A DNA stretch of 64,000 bases from Terriglobia bacterium (GTDB lineage Bacteria > Acidobacteriota > Terriglobia > Acidiferrales > UBA7541). Made by a program: the position numbers and the translations under genes. Below, one piece after another: positions 25,758 through 35,329 of the stretch; within the stretch, counting starts at the first letter, position 1, and the number at the start of each line of letters is the position of its first letter. The notes below the pieces were generated by a model that did no database searches, was not told where the DNA came from, and was given only the letters and a program-made list of their open reading frames with translations. The stretch is from assembly GCA_020073605.1 (NCBI GenBank), contig JAIQEW010000004.1, positions 142,013 through 206,012 of the forward strand, read 5' to 3'.

Positions 25758-26788
25758 GCATCGAAGTTCGCGGCATCACGAAAAGATTCGGCCAATTCGC
25801 GGCCCTCGACAACGTCGACCTCGATATCCCAGATGGCCAGCTGGTGGCCTTGCTCGGGCCCTCCGGCTCCGGGAAGACCACACTGCTGCGCATCATCGCC
25901 GGTCTCGAGTTCGCGGATTGTGGCACCGTCCAGTTTGACGGCAAAGACATTTCCGATCGCACCGCGCGGGAACGCCGCGTGGGCTTCGTGTTTCAGCACT
26001 ACGCGCTTTTCCGCCACATGACCGTTTTCGAAAACATCGCCTTCGGCTTGCGCGTCCGGCCCAGGAAGTTCCGGCCCTCCGAGGAGCAGATTCGCGCCAA
26101 GGTTGAGGAGTTGCTGAGGCTCATCCAACTTCAGAATCAGGCTCGCCGATATCCGTCGCAACTCTCCGGAGGCCAGCGCCAGCGCGTCGCCCTGGCCAGG
26201 GCTTTGGCTGTCGAACCGAGCGTTCTCTTGCTCGACGAGCCCTTCGGCTCGCTCGATGCGAAAGTTCGACAGGAGTTGCGCCGCTGGCTCAGGCAATTGC
26301 ACGACGAAGTGCACATCACCAGCGTGTTCGTCACGCACGATCAGGAAGAGGCCCTCGAGGTGGCGGACCGCGTCGCCGTCATGAACGAAGGCCGCATCGA
26401 GCAGGTCGGCAGCCCCGACGACGTCTATAATCACCCGGCAAGCTCGTTTGTTTACAATTTCCTCGGCAACGTGAATCTGTTTCACGGCCGCGTCGACGAT
26501 GGCACCACCTACATTGACGAAAGCGCCTCCGGACATCTCCTGTTCGTGCGCCCCCACCTGCTCGAGATCGCCCGCCAGCCGAGCGGCCCGACGTACTTCC
26601 GCGCCACCACCAAGCACATCAACTCCGCTGGCCCTCTCGTAAAGGTGGAAGCGGTCACGGAATGGGGCGCGCCGGTCCACGTTGAACTTTCCCAGGAGCG
26701 CTTCCACGCGCTTCAGCTAGTGAAGGATGAAGCCGTCTTTATCATCCCGAAAGACATCGCCGTCTTCGAGAAGAGTGGCAATTCCTGA
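25754..26788 (+). CDS. cysA: Sulfate ABC transporter ATPase CysA
   Basis: The 344-residue ATPase of the sulfate importer. Walker A is GPSGSGKTT (35-43), the signature is [15 protein letters not shown], Walker B is [17 protein letters not shown], and [15 protein letters not shown] holds the switch His. A C-terminal TOBE-like regulatory domain follows (from about 240). Four-base overlap with cysW ensures coupled expression. Last gene of the operon. Confidence 0.95.
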   Translation: MSIEVRGITKRFGQFAALDNVDLDIPDGQLVALLGPSGSGKTTLLRIIAGLEFADCGTVQFDGKDISDRTARERRVGFVFQHYALFRHMTVFENIAFGLRVRPRKFRPSEEQIRAKVEELLRLIQLQNQARRYPSQLSGGQRQRVALARALAVEPSVLLLDEPFGSLDAKVRQELRRWLRQLHDEVHITSVFVTHDQEEALEVADRVAVMNEGRIEQVGSPDDVYNHPASSFVYNFLGNVNLFHGRVDDGTTYIDESASGHLLFVRPHLLEIARQPSGPTYFRATTKHINSAGPLVKVEAVTEWGAPVHVELSQERFHALQLVKDEAVFIIPKDIAVFEKSGNS

Positions 26789-26958
26789 ACTCTACTGTCT
26801 CCGTTGCCTTTGTCATTCTGCGCGGACCGACTGTCGGCGGCTGTAGGCTCTTCTCACACAGAATGTCAGTAGAAGAAAAATGTGTCCGGAACTTAGTGTG
26901 AGGACGGATGACGCCGCTAATTCAGTGTTTCCGGATTTTATTGGGGCGGCCGCTAACG

Positions 26959-28338
26959 CTAGGAAGTTGCTTGATCTATGCCCACGACGAGCGGCTGCTT
27001 CTGCACGTGGCTCGGCTCGAGAATGAACGTGCCGAAAATATTCATGGCAAAGGCCGTGATCCCCGCCAATTCGATCACCGCCGAGACGGGCAGCACATCC
27101 CATGCCCAGCTCGCATACTCCTGGTACGCCAGAATTTCACAGGAAACGCGAAGCGTGCATCCAATCGTGAGAAGCGCGAGGCCGGCGAACATCAGCCCCG
27201 TGCTCCACAACAGGCGCATCCCCGCGAACGCCGGCAGAATGCGTTGGCCCACGGACAGCACCATCACGGCGATGAATCCGACGGTCAACGCATGTCGCGA
27301 CGCTCCCCAAATTCCGCCGGAGGAATCCCAATGCGCGGCGCCGATTCCCAGCAGGCCGGCCACCAACAGCCAGCCATACGCCATGCGAACGAAGAACGGA
27401 AAACTCCAGTGCACGCCGCGGGTTTTCGGCTCCTGTCGCGATGATTCGAATATCCGCAGTGCCGCAATTGCCAGCACCGCGCCCGCGACAAAGAGCGGCG
27501 TCGCTGGAGCTCCCCATCCCGCGAGTGTCAAGACGATACCCGTAGAGTTCACCGCGAGTGCGGCCAGGAGGAGCTTGGGACGAAGCGGCTTCAGCCCCAG
27601 AAAGACCGGCATCCACTTAGTGCTGAACGCCCAGACGAAGGGCACCAGAAATCCCCAGGCGGCCAGCACGAGATAGCGCTGGTCGAGAGCGTGCGGCAGG
27701 GCAGGGCTTGCGCCACGCACAGCCATGTAAATGGTTCCGGCGAAATTCGCGACGAGCGTCAGCATCAAACCGATGCTTGCGCTGATCACCACCCACACCC
27801 ATGGCTCTGGCCGGTACTTCCCGGAGTTTTCAGGCCGGTGTTGCGAAACCGCGCGAAAGAAAATCACGAACGCCGCGAGTTCGAGGAGGGCCGAAACCGG
27901 AAGGAGCAAGCGCCACTGCCAGCCGTACACATTCGCGGCCCAGCGCATCGCCACTCCGATTGTCCATATGATCCAACATGCCCACGCGGCGCCGAAGGCC
28001 GGCTTCGTTGCGCCGCGCAGCTTCGGAATCGAGTAGAAGCCGATGCCGAAAATAAAGCTCCCGATCCAGCCGAACACCTGCGCGTGGCCATGGGCCTGCA
28101 ACCATGCTTGTGAGACGGATCCTGCGCTCTCGCGCCCGCTGATTTGGAGGAGATTCCAGACGCCGAGGAATGTGCCCGGCAGGAGCATGAACACAAGCCC
28201 CGAACTGATGTAAGCGATCAGCAGGCGGGAAAGTGAACTCTCGCGCGCACGGGCAATCTCCATGACTTCGGCCGGTGAGCGCACGGGGCGGCGCTCACTG
28301 GCTGGCACCGTGACTGCCTGTTCGAGCGAGATCGACAC
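26959..28338 (-). CDS. nnrS: NnrS family heme- and copper-containing membrane protein
   Basis: A 459-residue polytopic inner-membrane protein with about twelve helices. The motif WLQAHGHAQVFGWIGSFIFG holds the conserved histidines of NnrS. NnrS proteins protect cells under nitrosative stress by limiting formation of iron-nitrosyl complexes. It starts at a GTG (28338) with GGAGGG just upstream, 12 bases after the di-iron repair gene, and the Crp/Fnr gene precedes both, so the three form one NO-response cluster. Confidence 0.9.
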   Translation of the reverse strand: MSISLEQAVTVPASERRPVRSPAEVMEIARARESSLSRLLIAYISSGLVFMLLPGTFLGVWNLLQISGRESAGSVSQAWLQAHGHAQVFGWIGSFIFGIGFYSIPKLRGATKPAFGAAWACWIIWTIGVAMRWAANVYGWQWRLLLPVSALLELAAFVIFFRAVSQHRPENSGKYRPEPWVWVVISASIGLMLTLVANFAGTIYMAVRGASPALPHALDQRYLVLAAWGFLVPFVWAFSTKWMPVFLGLKPLRPKLLLAALAVNSTGIVLTLAGWGAPATPLFVAGAVLAIAALRIFESSRQEPKTRGVHWSFPFFVRMAYGWLLVAGLLGIGAAHWDSSGGIWGASRHALTVGFIAVMVLSVGQRILPAFAGMRLLWSTGLMFAGLALLTIGCTLRVSCEILAYQEYASWAWDVLPVSAVIELAGITAFAMNIFGTFILEPSHVQKQPLVVGIDQATS

Positions 28339-28350
28339 GCTGTCCCTCCG

Positions 28351-29073
28351 TCACAAGATCGCGGCTTCCATTTCGACCGCGCGAGGAAAGAGAATGTTGT
28401 TTTCGAGGTGCACGTGCTGGTGAAGATCCGCCTCGAACTCCTGCAAATCCCGGTACAGCGCCTGATAGCTCGCGCATGCATTGGCCGGGGGCGTGTACGC
28501 CGAACTGGCTGTGCGAATCTGCTTCACCAAAGCCCCGGCGGCATCGTGCTCCTCCATCATGGCGTGCACGGGATTTCGGACGGTTTGGAAGAAGGGCGGT
28601 TCGAGCGTTTCCTTTCCGCTGGCCGCGTGCTCCACCGCCTCGATGTAAGGAAACAGAACATGCTCCTCCTTCTGCATGTGCATGATCATCTCCCGGCCTA
28701 CCTGAAGGAAGAGGTCCTCGATTTCCGCGATTTCGGGGTGATTGTTTCCGTGCCTTGTCTTCACCTTTGCGAGCAAGGCTGGAACACGCTGGACCGCCTC
28801 GCGGACATACCGGTGGTGCTTCTCTCGTATGTGCTCAGTCAGATCGGCAAGCGGAGCCGATGCCCAGTTGGCGTCAGATGGTCCTACGTTGGTCTTGTTC
28901 TCGCGTAGCCGCTCCATAATCTCTGCTTCGGACACACCTGCATGCGCGCACGCGTCGTGCAGGGACTTGTTGCCCCCGCAGCAGTAGTCCACTCCAGCCT
29001 GCTCCAGAACCCGCGTCGCACCCGGATTTGCCGCCACGATCTCTTTTACCTTCGTTTCGCCGCTGAGATTCAT
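28351..29073 (-). CDS. Iron-sulfur cluster repair di-iron protein (RIC/ScdA/YtfE family)
   Basis: A 240-residue cytoplasmic hemerythrin-like protein that repairs iron-sulfur clusters damaged by nitric oxide or peroxide. The N-terminal ScdA domain carries VLEQAGVDYCCGGNKSL, with the paired cysteines. The di-iron ligands are His and Glu residues in HIREKHHRYVRE, MHMQKEEHVLFPYI, MMEEHDAAG and DLHQHVHLENNILFPRA. The start at 29073 follows GGGGAGG. An operator-like palindrome lies 50 bases upstream. A longer open frame up to 29730 is only a shadow of the Crp gene. Confidence 0.93.
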   Translation of the reverse strand: MNLSGETKVKEIVAANPGATRVLEQAGVDYCCGGNKSLHDACAHAGVSEAEIMERLRENKTNVGPSDANWASAPLADLTEHIREKHHRYVREAVQRVPALLAKVKTRHGNNHPEIAEIEDLFLQVGREMIMHMQKEEHVLFPYIEAVEHAASGKETLEPPFFQTVRNPVHAMMEEHDAAGALVKQIRTASSAYTPPANACASYQALYRDLQEFEADLHQHVHLENNILFPRAVEMEAAIL

Positions 29074-29123
29074 GATCGCCTCCCCTATCAGCAACCAGTG
29101 TGGACGTAGCTCCGCTTGGGGGC

Positions 29124-29139
29124 AGTGACCAAAGTCACT
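29124..29139. promoter_or_regulatory. Palindromic Crp/Fnr-type operator before the NO-repair genes
   Basis: A perfect inverted repeat AGTGAC-CAAA-GTCACT in the 101-base gap between the Crp/Fnr gene and the repair gene. Half-site spacing and TGAC/GTCA arms fit a site for Crp/Fnr-fold NO regulators (DNR, HcpR type). The adjacent regulator is the obvious candidate to bind it. Confidence 0.6.
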
Positions 29140-29174
29140 ACCCGGTCGGGGGATGCGCGATTTCTCAGGGGGCG

Positions 29175-29870
29175 TTATTCGGAGGCGTTTTGCTCGTTTT
29201 TCAGGCCGGCAAGATCTTTCACCACGATCTTGCGGCCGTCCACTTCCAGAAATCCTTCCGCTTGGAGGCGGCTCAGATTCCGGGAGACCAGTTCCCGCAC
29301 GGTGCCCAACTCTGCCGCTAAGTCCTGGTGGCTCATCGTCAATTCCAGGTGCACTCCCTCTTTTGAGGGTCTGCCGCCCGCTTCCGCGAGGCGCAGGACC
29401 ACGGCAATCAGCCGCTGGCGGACCGTCGTGAACGACAGCTCTTCGATGATGCCGATCAGACGTCGCAACCGCGACCCGACCACGGCAATCACTTTGAGCG
29501 CCACGTCCGGATGCTCGCGGCAAAAATTCTGGAAATCCTTGCGCGAGATGAAGAGCACATTCGCATCTTCCAGAGCCGATGCCGCGGCGGGGTAGTTGCC
29601 TCCATCGAACACGGGAAGTTCCGCAAACGAGCTGCCGGGCCCCTCCACAGCTAACACCTGTTCGCGGCCCGCGGCCGACAGCTTGAAGATGCGAATCTTG
29701 CCCGACGCCACTAGAAAGAGTCCCGTGCAAGGGTCTCCTTCTCCAAACAGCAGCTCGCCCCGCTGAAAGTGCCTCTTGCTGGCTCGCGCAGCCAGCGCGC
29801 GCATCTCTGCTTCCGTAAGGCTCGCGAAGAGCGGCGTCCTGCGCAGAACTGTTTCCACGTCTCCAGTCAT
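29175..29870 (-). CDS. Crp/Fnr-family regulator, likely NO-responsive
   Basis: A 231-residue regulator with an N-terminal cyclic-nucleotide-binding-type beta barrel (GELLFGEGDPCTGLFLVASG, GPGSSFAELPVF) and a C-terminal winged helix (MSHQDLAAELGTVRELVSRN). The recognition helix has RExxSR, as in Fnr/DNR proteins that read TGA/TCA half-sites. There is no N-terminal four-cysteine cluster, so it is not an oxygen-sensing Fnr; DNR-like heme-based NO sensing is plausible from its neighbours NnrS and RIC. Confidence 0.88.
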   Translation of the reverse strand: MTGDVETVLRRTPLFASLTEAEMRALAARASKRHFQRGELLFGEGDPCTGLFLVASGKIRIFKLSAAGREQVLAVEGPGSSFAELPVFDGGNYPAAASALEDANVLFISRKDFQNFCREHPDVALKVIAVVGSRLRRLIGIIEELSFTTVRQRLIAVVLRLAEAGGRPSKEGVHLELTMSHQDLAAELGTVRELVSRNLSRLQAEGFLEVDGRKIVVKDLAGLKNEQNASE

Positions 29871-30000
29871 AATGGTGACCTGCCGCTGCTGCCCTTGCCA
29901 GAACTGAAAATCCCCAATTGAATGGCGTGCAGTTCCCGAGTTTCGGGCGGCTGTGGAAAGTCGGGAAGGGAACTGACTGAAAGCAAGTGCGCTAAAATTC

Positions 30001-30076
30001 TGGAGCCGAGGCCCGGACTTGAACCGGGGACCTGCCGATTACGAATCGGCTGCTCTACCAACTGAGCTACCTCGGC
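30001..30076 (-). tRNA. tRNA-Thr (CGT)
   Basis: A complete cloverleaf with acceptor stem GCCGAGG/CCTCGGC, anticodon stem GCCGA/TCGGC around loop TTCGTAA (anticodon CGT), T-arm GGTTCAAGTCC, and encoded CCA at 30003-30001. Confidence 0.95.
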
Positions 30077-30288
30077 GATGTAATCGACTGTAACATCCCC
30101 GCGAAAAAACTGTCAAACAACGCGCCGAATTTCGCGAAATGAGTGCTCCTCAATGAAACATCACCGTCACACGCTCCGGCTTCGATCTTGACACTCGCCA
30201 ACCCTTGGCGTAGCTTGGGCGCGACGAGAAAATTGACGCGCGAGGCTTCACTCGCCGCAGTTTTCCGGAATTCTGAGGGAGGGTTTTG

Positions 30289-30825
30289 GTGGCGACTCAC
30301 TTTACTCTGAACGGCAAGCCCCAGACGGTCAATGTCAATCCCGACATGCCGCTGCTCTGGGTTCTCCGCGACACGCTCAACATGACCGGCACGAAGTTCG
30401 GGTGCGGCATGGCGCTCTGCGGCGCCTGTACGGTTCACATCGATGGCGAGGCAACGCGCTCCTGCATCACCCCGATATCGAGCGTGGCGGGCAAGAAAGT
30501 GACCACGATCGAGGGGCTTTCCCCCGACCGCAGCCATCCGGTGCAGAAAGCCTGGATGGAAGCCGACGTTCCTCAGTGCGGCTACTGCCAGTCCGGCCAG
30601 ATCATGTCAGCCGCGGCGCTTATCGCGAAGACTCCCAAGCCGACCGACGCCCAAATCGACGACGCCATGAGCGGCAACATCTGCCGCTGCGGCACATATC
30701 CCAGAATTCGCAAGGCGATTCACCGCGCCGCGCAGTTGAGCGGCTCCGCGGCGGCGAAGCCGGCCACCACTGGCGCCGAAGTCGTCCCGGATGAAGAGAA
30801 TGCTCTCGTGGGAGGTGCGGAATGA
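30289..30825 (+). CDS. iorA: [2Fe-2S] subunit of an isoquinoline 1-oxidoreductase-type molybdenum hydroxylase
   Basis: The small electron-transfer subunit, 178 residues. The plant-type cluster is bound by cysteines in [16 protein letters not shown] and RSC. The second, all-helical cluster domain has [10 protein letters not shown] and [16 protein letters not shown]-terminal Ala-rich tail is extra. The GTG at 30289 follows GAGGGAGGG; an upstream TTG is too close to that site. It overlaps the large subunit gene by four bases. Substrate class is aldehydes or N-heterocycles, not further resolved. Confidence 0.88.
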   Translation: MATHFTLNGKPQTVNVNPDMPLLWVLRDTLNMTGTKFGCGMALCGACTVHIDGEATRSCITPISSVAGKKVTTIEGLSPDRSHPVQKAWMEADVPQCGYCQSGQIMSAAALIAKTPKPTDAQIDDAMSGNICRCGTYPRIRKAIHRAAQLSGSAAAKPATTGAEVVPDEENALVGGAE

Positions 30826-32975
30826 GCGCCATCACCCACCCATTCGATCGCCGCAATTTCCTGAAGACCGGCCTCGCTGGAGCCGCCGGGCTTGTGGTCG
30901 GCTTCTATCTGCCCGGTCGCAGCGAGTTGCTTGCCGCCGCGCCTGCCGCTGCCGCGCCGGCCGTCCTTAACGCATGGGTGCACATCACCCCGGACGACAA
31001 GGTGACCATCCTGATCAGCAAGTCGGAGATGGGGCAGGGCGTCGAGACGTCCCTCGCCATGCTCGCGGCCGAAGAGCTCGAGTGCGATTGGAAGAGGATC
31101 CACACCGAATTCGCCCCGGCCGCTCAGGTCTATTTCGACCCGGCGTTCGGCATGCAGGGCACCGGCGGCAGCCAGAGCATTCATTCCGCCTGGGAGCCGA
31201 TGCGCAAGGCCGGCGCCACAGCCCGCGAGATGCTGATCGCAGCCGCGGCCCAGAAGTGGGGCGTTGACGCTTCGGAGTGCCGCGCGGAGAACGGCGCGAT
31301 CGTCCACACCTCAACAAAGCGCCGCGCGACGTTCGGCAGCCTTGCGGAAGCAGCCTCCAAGATTCCGCAGCCGACAGACGTCAAGCTCAAGGACCCCAGC
31401 CAGTTCAAAATCATCGGCAAGCCGACCAAGCGCGTGGATACGGCAAAGAAGGTCAATGGCACCGCGGGCTTCGGCATCGACGTCCGCCTCCCGAAGATGC
31501 TGCACGCCTCCGTCGAGCATTGCCCGGTGTTTGGAGGAAAAGTCGCGAGCTTCGACGCCACGAAAGCGAAAGCCATTCCGGGCGTCAAGGACGTGATTCA
31601 GATCCCGACGGGCGTCGCCGTCGTTGCCGACAACACGTGGACCGCATTCCAGGGCCGCAAGGCGCTCACTGTGAAGTGGGACGAAGGCCCGAATGCCAGC
31701 GTCTCGAGCGCCAGCATCCGCCAGAGTTTCATGGACGTCATGGACAAGCCCGGCGTGGTTTCGCGCAAAGTAGGCGATTCGGACGCCGGTCTCGCGAGCG
31801 CGGCAAAGAAGGTCGAGGCCGTGTACGAAGCACCCTATCAAGCCCACGTCACCATGGAGCCGATGAACGGCACTGCGGATGTGCGCGCCGACGGCGTCGA
31901 TCTCTGGGTTCCTACCCAGTTTCAGACGCCCGCTCAGGGCACGGCCGCAGGAATCGCGGGAGTGAAGCCGGATGCCGTGAATGTCCACACCACCTACCTC
32001 GGCGGCGGCTTCGGCCGGCGCGGCTGGTCGGACTTCGTGGCCGAGTCCACGCTGCTTTCGAAAGCGATGGGAGTGCCGGTCCAGGTCACTTGGACGCGGG
32101 AAGACGACATGCAGCACGATTACTATCGTCCCGCTTCTTACGTGAAAATGTCCGCAGGCCTCGATGCCGATGGCAAACCCACGGCCTACACCGCTCGCGT
32201 CGCCTGCGATTCGATCATGAGCTGGTTCTTCCCCGGTTCGATCAAGAACGGCTTGGACGCCAGCAGCGTCGAGGGTGTTTCCGATGTCGCTTACGACATC
32301 CCGAACATTCTCGTCGACTATCACCTGATGTCCGGCCCGATCCCGATGGGCTTCTGGCGTTCCGTCGGAGCCTCGCAGAACGGCTTTTTCAGCGAAAGCT
32401 TCGTGGATGAACTCGCTGCCGCGGCCAAGAAAGATCCCTACGAATTCCGGCGGGATCTCCTTTCGAAAAAGCCCCGGCACTTGGGCGTGTTGAATCTCGC
32501 CGCGCAGAAGGCCGGATGGGGTTCGCCGCTTCCGAAGGGCCGCTATCGTGGCATCGCGGTGCTGGAGGCGTTTTCAACCTACGTCGCCGAAGTCGTCGAA
32601 ATCTCGATCGACAAGGACGGCACGGTGAACGTCCATCGCGTCGTCTGCGCCGTCGATTGCGGGCGCGTGGTCAATCCGGATACGGCCGAGGCGCAAGTAT
32701 CGGGCGCGGTTGTGTACGGCATCACGGCGGCCCTCAAGAGCGAAATCACCATCGACCGCGGACGCGTCGTCCAGACCAACTTCAGCGACAACCCGACTTT
32801 GCGCATGAACGAAGTGCCGAAGATCGAGGTCTACTTCGTCCCGAGCACGGAGACCCCCACGGGTTTGGGCGAGCCTGGCGTGCCGCCGGTTGCTCCGGCA
32901 ATCGCAAATGCGATATTCGCCGGGACCGGCAAGCGCATCCGCCGCCTGCCGATCAAACCGAGCGACCTGGTCTAA
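30822..32975 (+). CDS. iorB: Molybdopterin-binding subunit, IorB-type
   Basis: The 717-residue catalytic subunit of the xanthine dehydrogenase superfamily. The N-terminus [16 protein letters not shown] is a Tat signal, so the folded heterodimer is exported to the periplasm, with the small subunit carried along. Superfamily motifs include [50 protein letters not shown] and the C-terminal [19 protein letters not shown]. The last supplies the conserved Glu next to molybdenum (GEP). No cytochrome subunit follows, so the electron acceptor is encoded elsewhere. A strong terminator ends the operon. Confidence 0.9.
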   Translation: MSAITHPFDRRNFLKTGLAGAAGLVVGFYLPGRSELLAAAPAAAAPAVLNAWVHITPDDKVTILISKSEMGQGVETSLAMLAAEELECDWKRIHTEFAPAAQVYFDPAFGMQGTGGSQSIHSAWEPMRKAGATAREMLIAAAAQKWGVDASECRAENGAIVHTSTKRRATFGSLAEAASKIPQPTDVKLKDPSQFKIIGKPTKRVDTAKKVNGTAGFGIDVRLPKMLHASVEHCPVFGGKVASFDATKAKAIPGVKDVIQIPTGVAVVADNTWTAFQGRKALTVKWDEGPNASVSSASIRQSFMDVMDKPGVVSRKVGDSDAGLASAAKKVEAVYEAPYQAHVTMEPMNGTADVRADGVDLWVPTQFQTPAQGTAAGIAGVKPDAVNVHTTYLGGGFGRRGWSDFVAESTLLSKAMGVPVQVTWTREDDMQHDYYRPASYVKMSAGLDADGKPTAYTARVACDSIMSWFFPGSIKNGLDASSVEGVSDVAYDIPNILVDYHLMSGPIPMGFWRSVGASQNGFFSESFVDELAAAAKKDPYEFRRDLLSKKPRHLGVLNLAAQKAGWGSPLPKGRYRGIAVLEAFSTYVAEVVEISIDKDGTVNVHRVVCAVDCGRVVNPDTAEAQVSGAVVYGITAALKSEITIDRGRVVQTNFSDNPTLRMNEVPKIEVYFVPSTETPTGLGEPGVPPVAPAIANAIFAGTGKRIRRLPIKPSDLV

Positions 32976-33003
32976 CCAAGAAACAAGTCTTTAAAGCAAA
33001 AAG

Positions 33004-33031
33004 GGCGTCCACCACGGTGGACGCCTTTTTT
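33004..33031 (+). terminator. Rho-independent terminator after iorAB
   Basis: GGCGTCCACC and GGTGGACGCC pair perfectly with AC between them, followed directly by six T bases. It lies 28 bases after the iorB stop. Confidence 0.93.
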
Positions 33032-33137
33032 GTTTCTCCCGCTGTGGGTCTGGTTCTCCTGGTGTCCTCTGCGTTCTCTGCGTCTCTGCGGTAGTTTTAT
33101 GTTTCTCTGTGCTCTCTGTGTTTCAGGTTCTTCATTC

Positions 33138-33329
33138 CTATCTCGAAAATGGATACATCAGCCACGCGATTCCCACGCCGACCAGCAGGAACATCATCAG
33201 CGTCCACAGCGCGTACCTGATTCGCTCCGCCGCGGTTCGCCGTGCGAGGCCCGCCAGCACGATCGAAACGAGCAGCGCGAACACGACCATCGCCGCGAAA
33301 TGGCTCAGGTGTAGCGCGGTTCGAAGCAC
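33138..33329 (-). CDS. Small two-helix membrane protein
   Basis: Sixty-three residues with two hydrophobic helices (SHFAAMVVFALLVSIVLAGL and ALWTLMMFLLVGVGIAWLMY) separated by a basic loop. The GTG start follows directly on the TGA of the upstream DUF6677-like gene, which supports real translation. I do not recognise the family; function unknown. Confidence 0.6.
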   Translation of the reverse strand: MLRTALHLSHFAAMVVFALLVSIVLAGLARRTAAERIRYALWTLMMFLLVGVGIAWLMYPFSR

Positions 33330-33740
33330 TCAGCTCCTCCGCCGGCTCGCGATCGCGTACGCGTCCAGCACTCCCAGCAGGTTTACGATCCCGGCGGCCG
33401 CGATGAACCGTGTGCCATAATCGCCCGCCGCTCGCGAAATATCCGGGCCGGAGGCTTCGAGGAAGCGCGGCAGAAAGTAAAACACCCCGGCACAGATATC
33501 CGCGAGGAAGCCCAGCGCCCCAAAGGGATCGCTCGATAGCGGCGTAAACACTTCGCCGCGCATCCCGTAACCCACCACGGCGAGCCCGCCGGCAGCCAAA
33601 AAGAAAATCAGCGCCCGGCCCCAGCGCTTGAGCAGCAAATGCCCCAGCCCCGGCACGACCCACGCAGCGAACGCGATGAATATGGGGCGGGCGGGATTCA
33701 CCTTGCGGCTGTTTTCGGTCAAAGGGGCTTCGCTCGCCAT
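33330..33740 (-). CDS. DUF6677-like membrane protein
   Basis: A 136-residue inner-membrane protein with four hydrophobic segments. The start region ARPIFIAFAAWVVPGLGHLLL and KRWGRALIFFLAAGG resemble the small Acidobacteria-rich family I know as DUF6677; the GLGHLLLKRWGRAL part is like a TM2-type turn. It lies four bases after the Xaa-Pro peptidase gene in the same operon. Function unknown. Confidence 0.65.
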   Translation of the reverse strand: MASEAPLTENSRKVNPARPIFIAFAAWVVPGLGHLLLKRWGRALIFFLAAGGLAVVGYGMRGEVFTPLSSDPFGALGFLADICAGVFYFLPRFLEASGPDISRAAGDYGTRFIAAAGIVNLLGVLDAYAIASRRRS

Positions 33741-33743
33741 ATG

Positions 33744-34922
33744 TCAGGCGAGCAGCGGCAGGATTTCTTGCTGAATGGCGCCCGTGACGCGGGCCTCGCG
33801 TTCGCCGACGTACACATTCACCTCGCTGCGTATCCCGAATTTCGGCAGGTAGATTCCGGGCTCGATCGAGAAGCACGTGCGCGGCACGATCTTGCGGTCG
33901 TCGCGCGTCTCGAGTCCGTCCATGTTCGCGCCGTTACCGTGCACCTCCTGCCCGATGCTGTGTCCGGTGCGATGCACGAAGTACTTGGCATAGCCCGCCT
34001 TGCGAATGCTCTCCCGCGCGACGCGGTCCACTTCCCAGCCGTGAATCGCGCGGCCCTTCTCCACGGACTCCCTCACGAACGCGATGGCGCGGTCCCTGGC
34101 ATCGCGCACGATCCGGAAAGCTTTTGCGTACGCGTCCGGCACTCGCTCGCCGAGGTAGCCCATCCACGTAATGTCGTAATAGACGCTGCCCGGCCGGTCG
34201 CATCTCGCCCAGATATCGAGCAGCAGCAGATCGCCCGCGCGAATTAGACTCGAAGTCCCCGCCTTCGGCTCGTAGTGCGGATTTCCGTTGTTGGGCTGCA
34301 CCGCGGCCATGGGAGGCTCGGCCGTCGTGAGCCCGTTCGCGCGAAACCGCTCGAGAATCCATTGCTGCAGTTCGAATTCGGTCAGCGGCCTGCCTTCGTG
34401 AACGCACGCCGCAACGCGCTCAAACGCGGCCTGCGTGATGCGGTCAACGATGCGCCCGGCATCGAGGTGCGATACGAGTTGCGACGGCGTCCACGCCGCC
34501 TCGAACTTCTGCACCAGGTCCGCCGAGCTGACCACCTTCTTCTTCAACTTTCGCACCAGCTCTACGGTGCCCGCGTCCACCAGCCCTATGTACGGAATGT
34601 TGTTCTCCGGAGAATATTGCATCGCGATCTTCCGGCTTCCCGCGAGCAATTTCCGCAGCTCTTTGTGCAATTCCTCCCAGCCCGCGTACGCTTGTTTCCG
34701 TCCCGCGAGCGAATTGAGCGCGCCCTCCTCGATCCGGTGCACCAGCTTTCGCGGTTCGCCTCTCGACGGGATGAAGTAAAACCACCGCCGCGTCGCCATC
34801 CCGTTTTCGCCCAGGCCGAGGATGTGCGCGGCGATTGGGTCGCGATGGTGATGGTCGTAGAAAAGCCAGCCGTCGATCTTGCTGGACTTCAGTTCCGCCT
34901 GTATGGCTTTGATATCCGGCAT
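33744..34922 (-). CDS. M24-family Xaa-Pro-type aminopeptidase
   Basis: A 392-residue metallopeptidase. The N-terminal creatinase-like domain starts MPDIKAIQAELKSSKIDGWL. In the catalytic pita-bread domain, LLLDIWARC holds the first metal Asp, an YYDITWM segment the second, and FVHRTGHSIGQEVHGNGANM the conserved His region; CFSIEPGIY carries a metal Glu and the C-terminal RSEVNVYV another. It cleaves N-terminal residues before proline or acts as a dipeptidase. It lies in a minus-strand operon after a DUF167 gene. Confidence 0.9.
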   Translation of the reverse strand: MPDIKAIQAELKSSKIDGWLFYDHHHRDPIAAHILGLGENGMATRRWFYFIPSRGEPRKLVHRIEEGALNSLAGRKQAYAGWEELHKELRKLLAGSRKIAMQYSPENNIPYIGLVDAGTVELVRKLKKKVVSSADLVQKFEAAWTPSQLVSHLDAGRIVDRITQAAFERVAACVHEGRPLTEFELQQWILERFRANGLTTAEPPMAAVQPNNGNPHYEPKAGTSSLIRAGDLLLLDIWARCDRPGSVYYDITWMGYLGERVPDAYAKAFRIVRDARDRAIAFVRESVEKGRAIHGWEVDRVARESIRKAGYAKYFVHRTGHSIGQEVHGNGANMDGLETRDDRKIVPRTCFSIEPGIYLPKFGIRSEVNVYVGEREARVTGAIQQEILPLLA

Positions 34923-34929
34923 TGTGGAG

Positions 34930-35211
34930 CTAGCTCAGCAGGGCCAGAACCTGCGCGCACGAAACGCCCGCAATCGCCACGCGCTTTGTGCGGTTCTTCT
35001 CCCCGGCGAGGATTCTAACAGCCGACACAGGCACCTTCAAACGCCCGGCCAGCAATCGCCGCAGCGCATCGTTCGCCCGGTCGTCAACCGGCGGCGCCGT
35101 CAGCCGCACTTTCAGCGCGCCCTGGTATTCGCCTTCGATCGCGTCCCGGCTCGACCGCGGCGCCACCCGCACCGCGAAAACCACCGATCCTTCATGCTCC
35201 CGTATCTCCAT
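34930..35211 (-). CDS. DUF167 (YggU-like) protein
   Basis: A 93-residue protein of the YggU/DUF167 family: VRVAPRSSRDAIEG, LKVRLTAPPVDDRANDALRR and VSAVRILAGEKNRTKRVAI are the conserved blocks. The ATG at 35211 gives the normal length; a TTG at 35235 would add eight residues. Molecular role is unknown in the family. First gene of the operon leading to the Xaa-Pro peptidase. Confidence 0.88.
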   Translation of the reverse strand: MEIREHEGSVVFAVRVAPRSSRDAIEGEYQGALKVRLTAPPVDDRANDALRRLLAGRLKVPVSAVRILAGEKNRTKRVAIAGVSCAQVLALLS

Positions 35212-35329
35212 GCCCCGCACTCCCAAGTCGATCAAAAACCTGTGTCATCGCCCCGTAACGTTGCGGGACGAATTGTCTCATCCGAAATCCTCGCACATCG
35301 GACCTTTTTCTCGTACAATCCGTCCCCTT

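Noticed and set aside
26789..26958. Terminator between cysA and nnrS
   Set aside because: CATTCTG and CAGAATG can pair, but the loop is long and no T run follows, so support is too weak.
28351..29730. A 459-residue fusion upstream of the RIC gene
   Set aside because: The extra N-terminal part is the antisense-phase shadow of the Crp/Fnr gene; the ScdA domain starts at the ATG at 29073 behind GGGGAGG.
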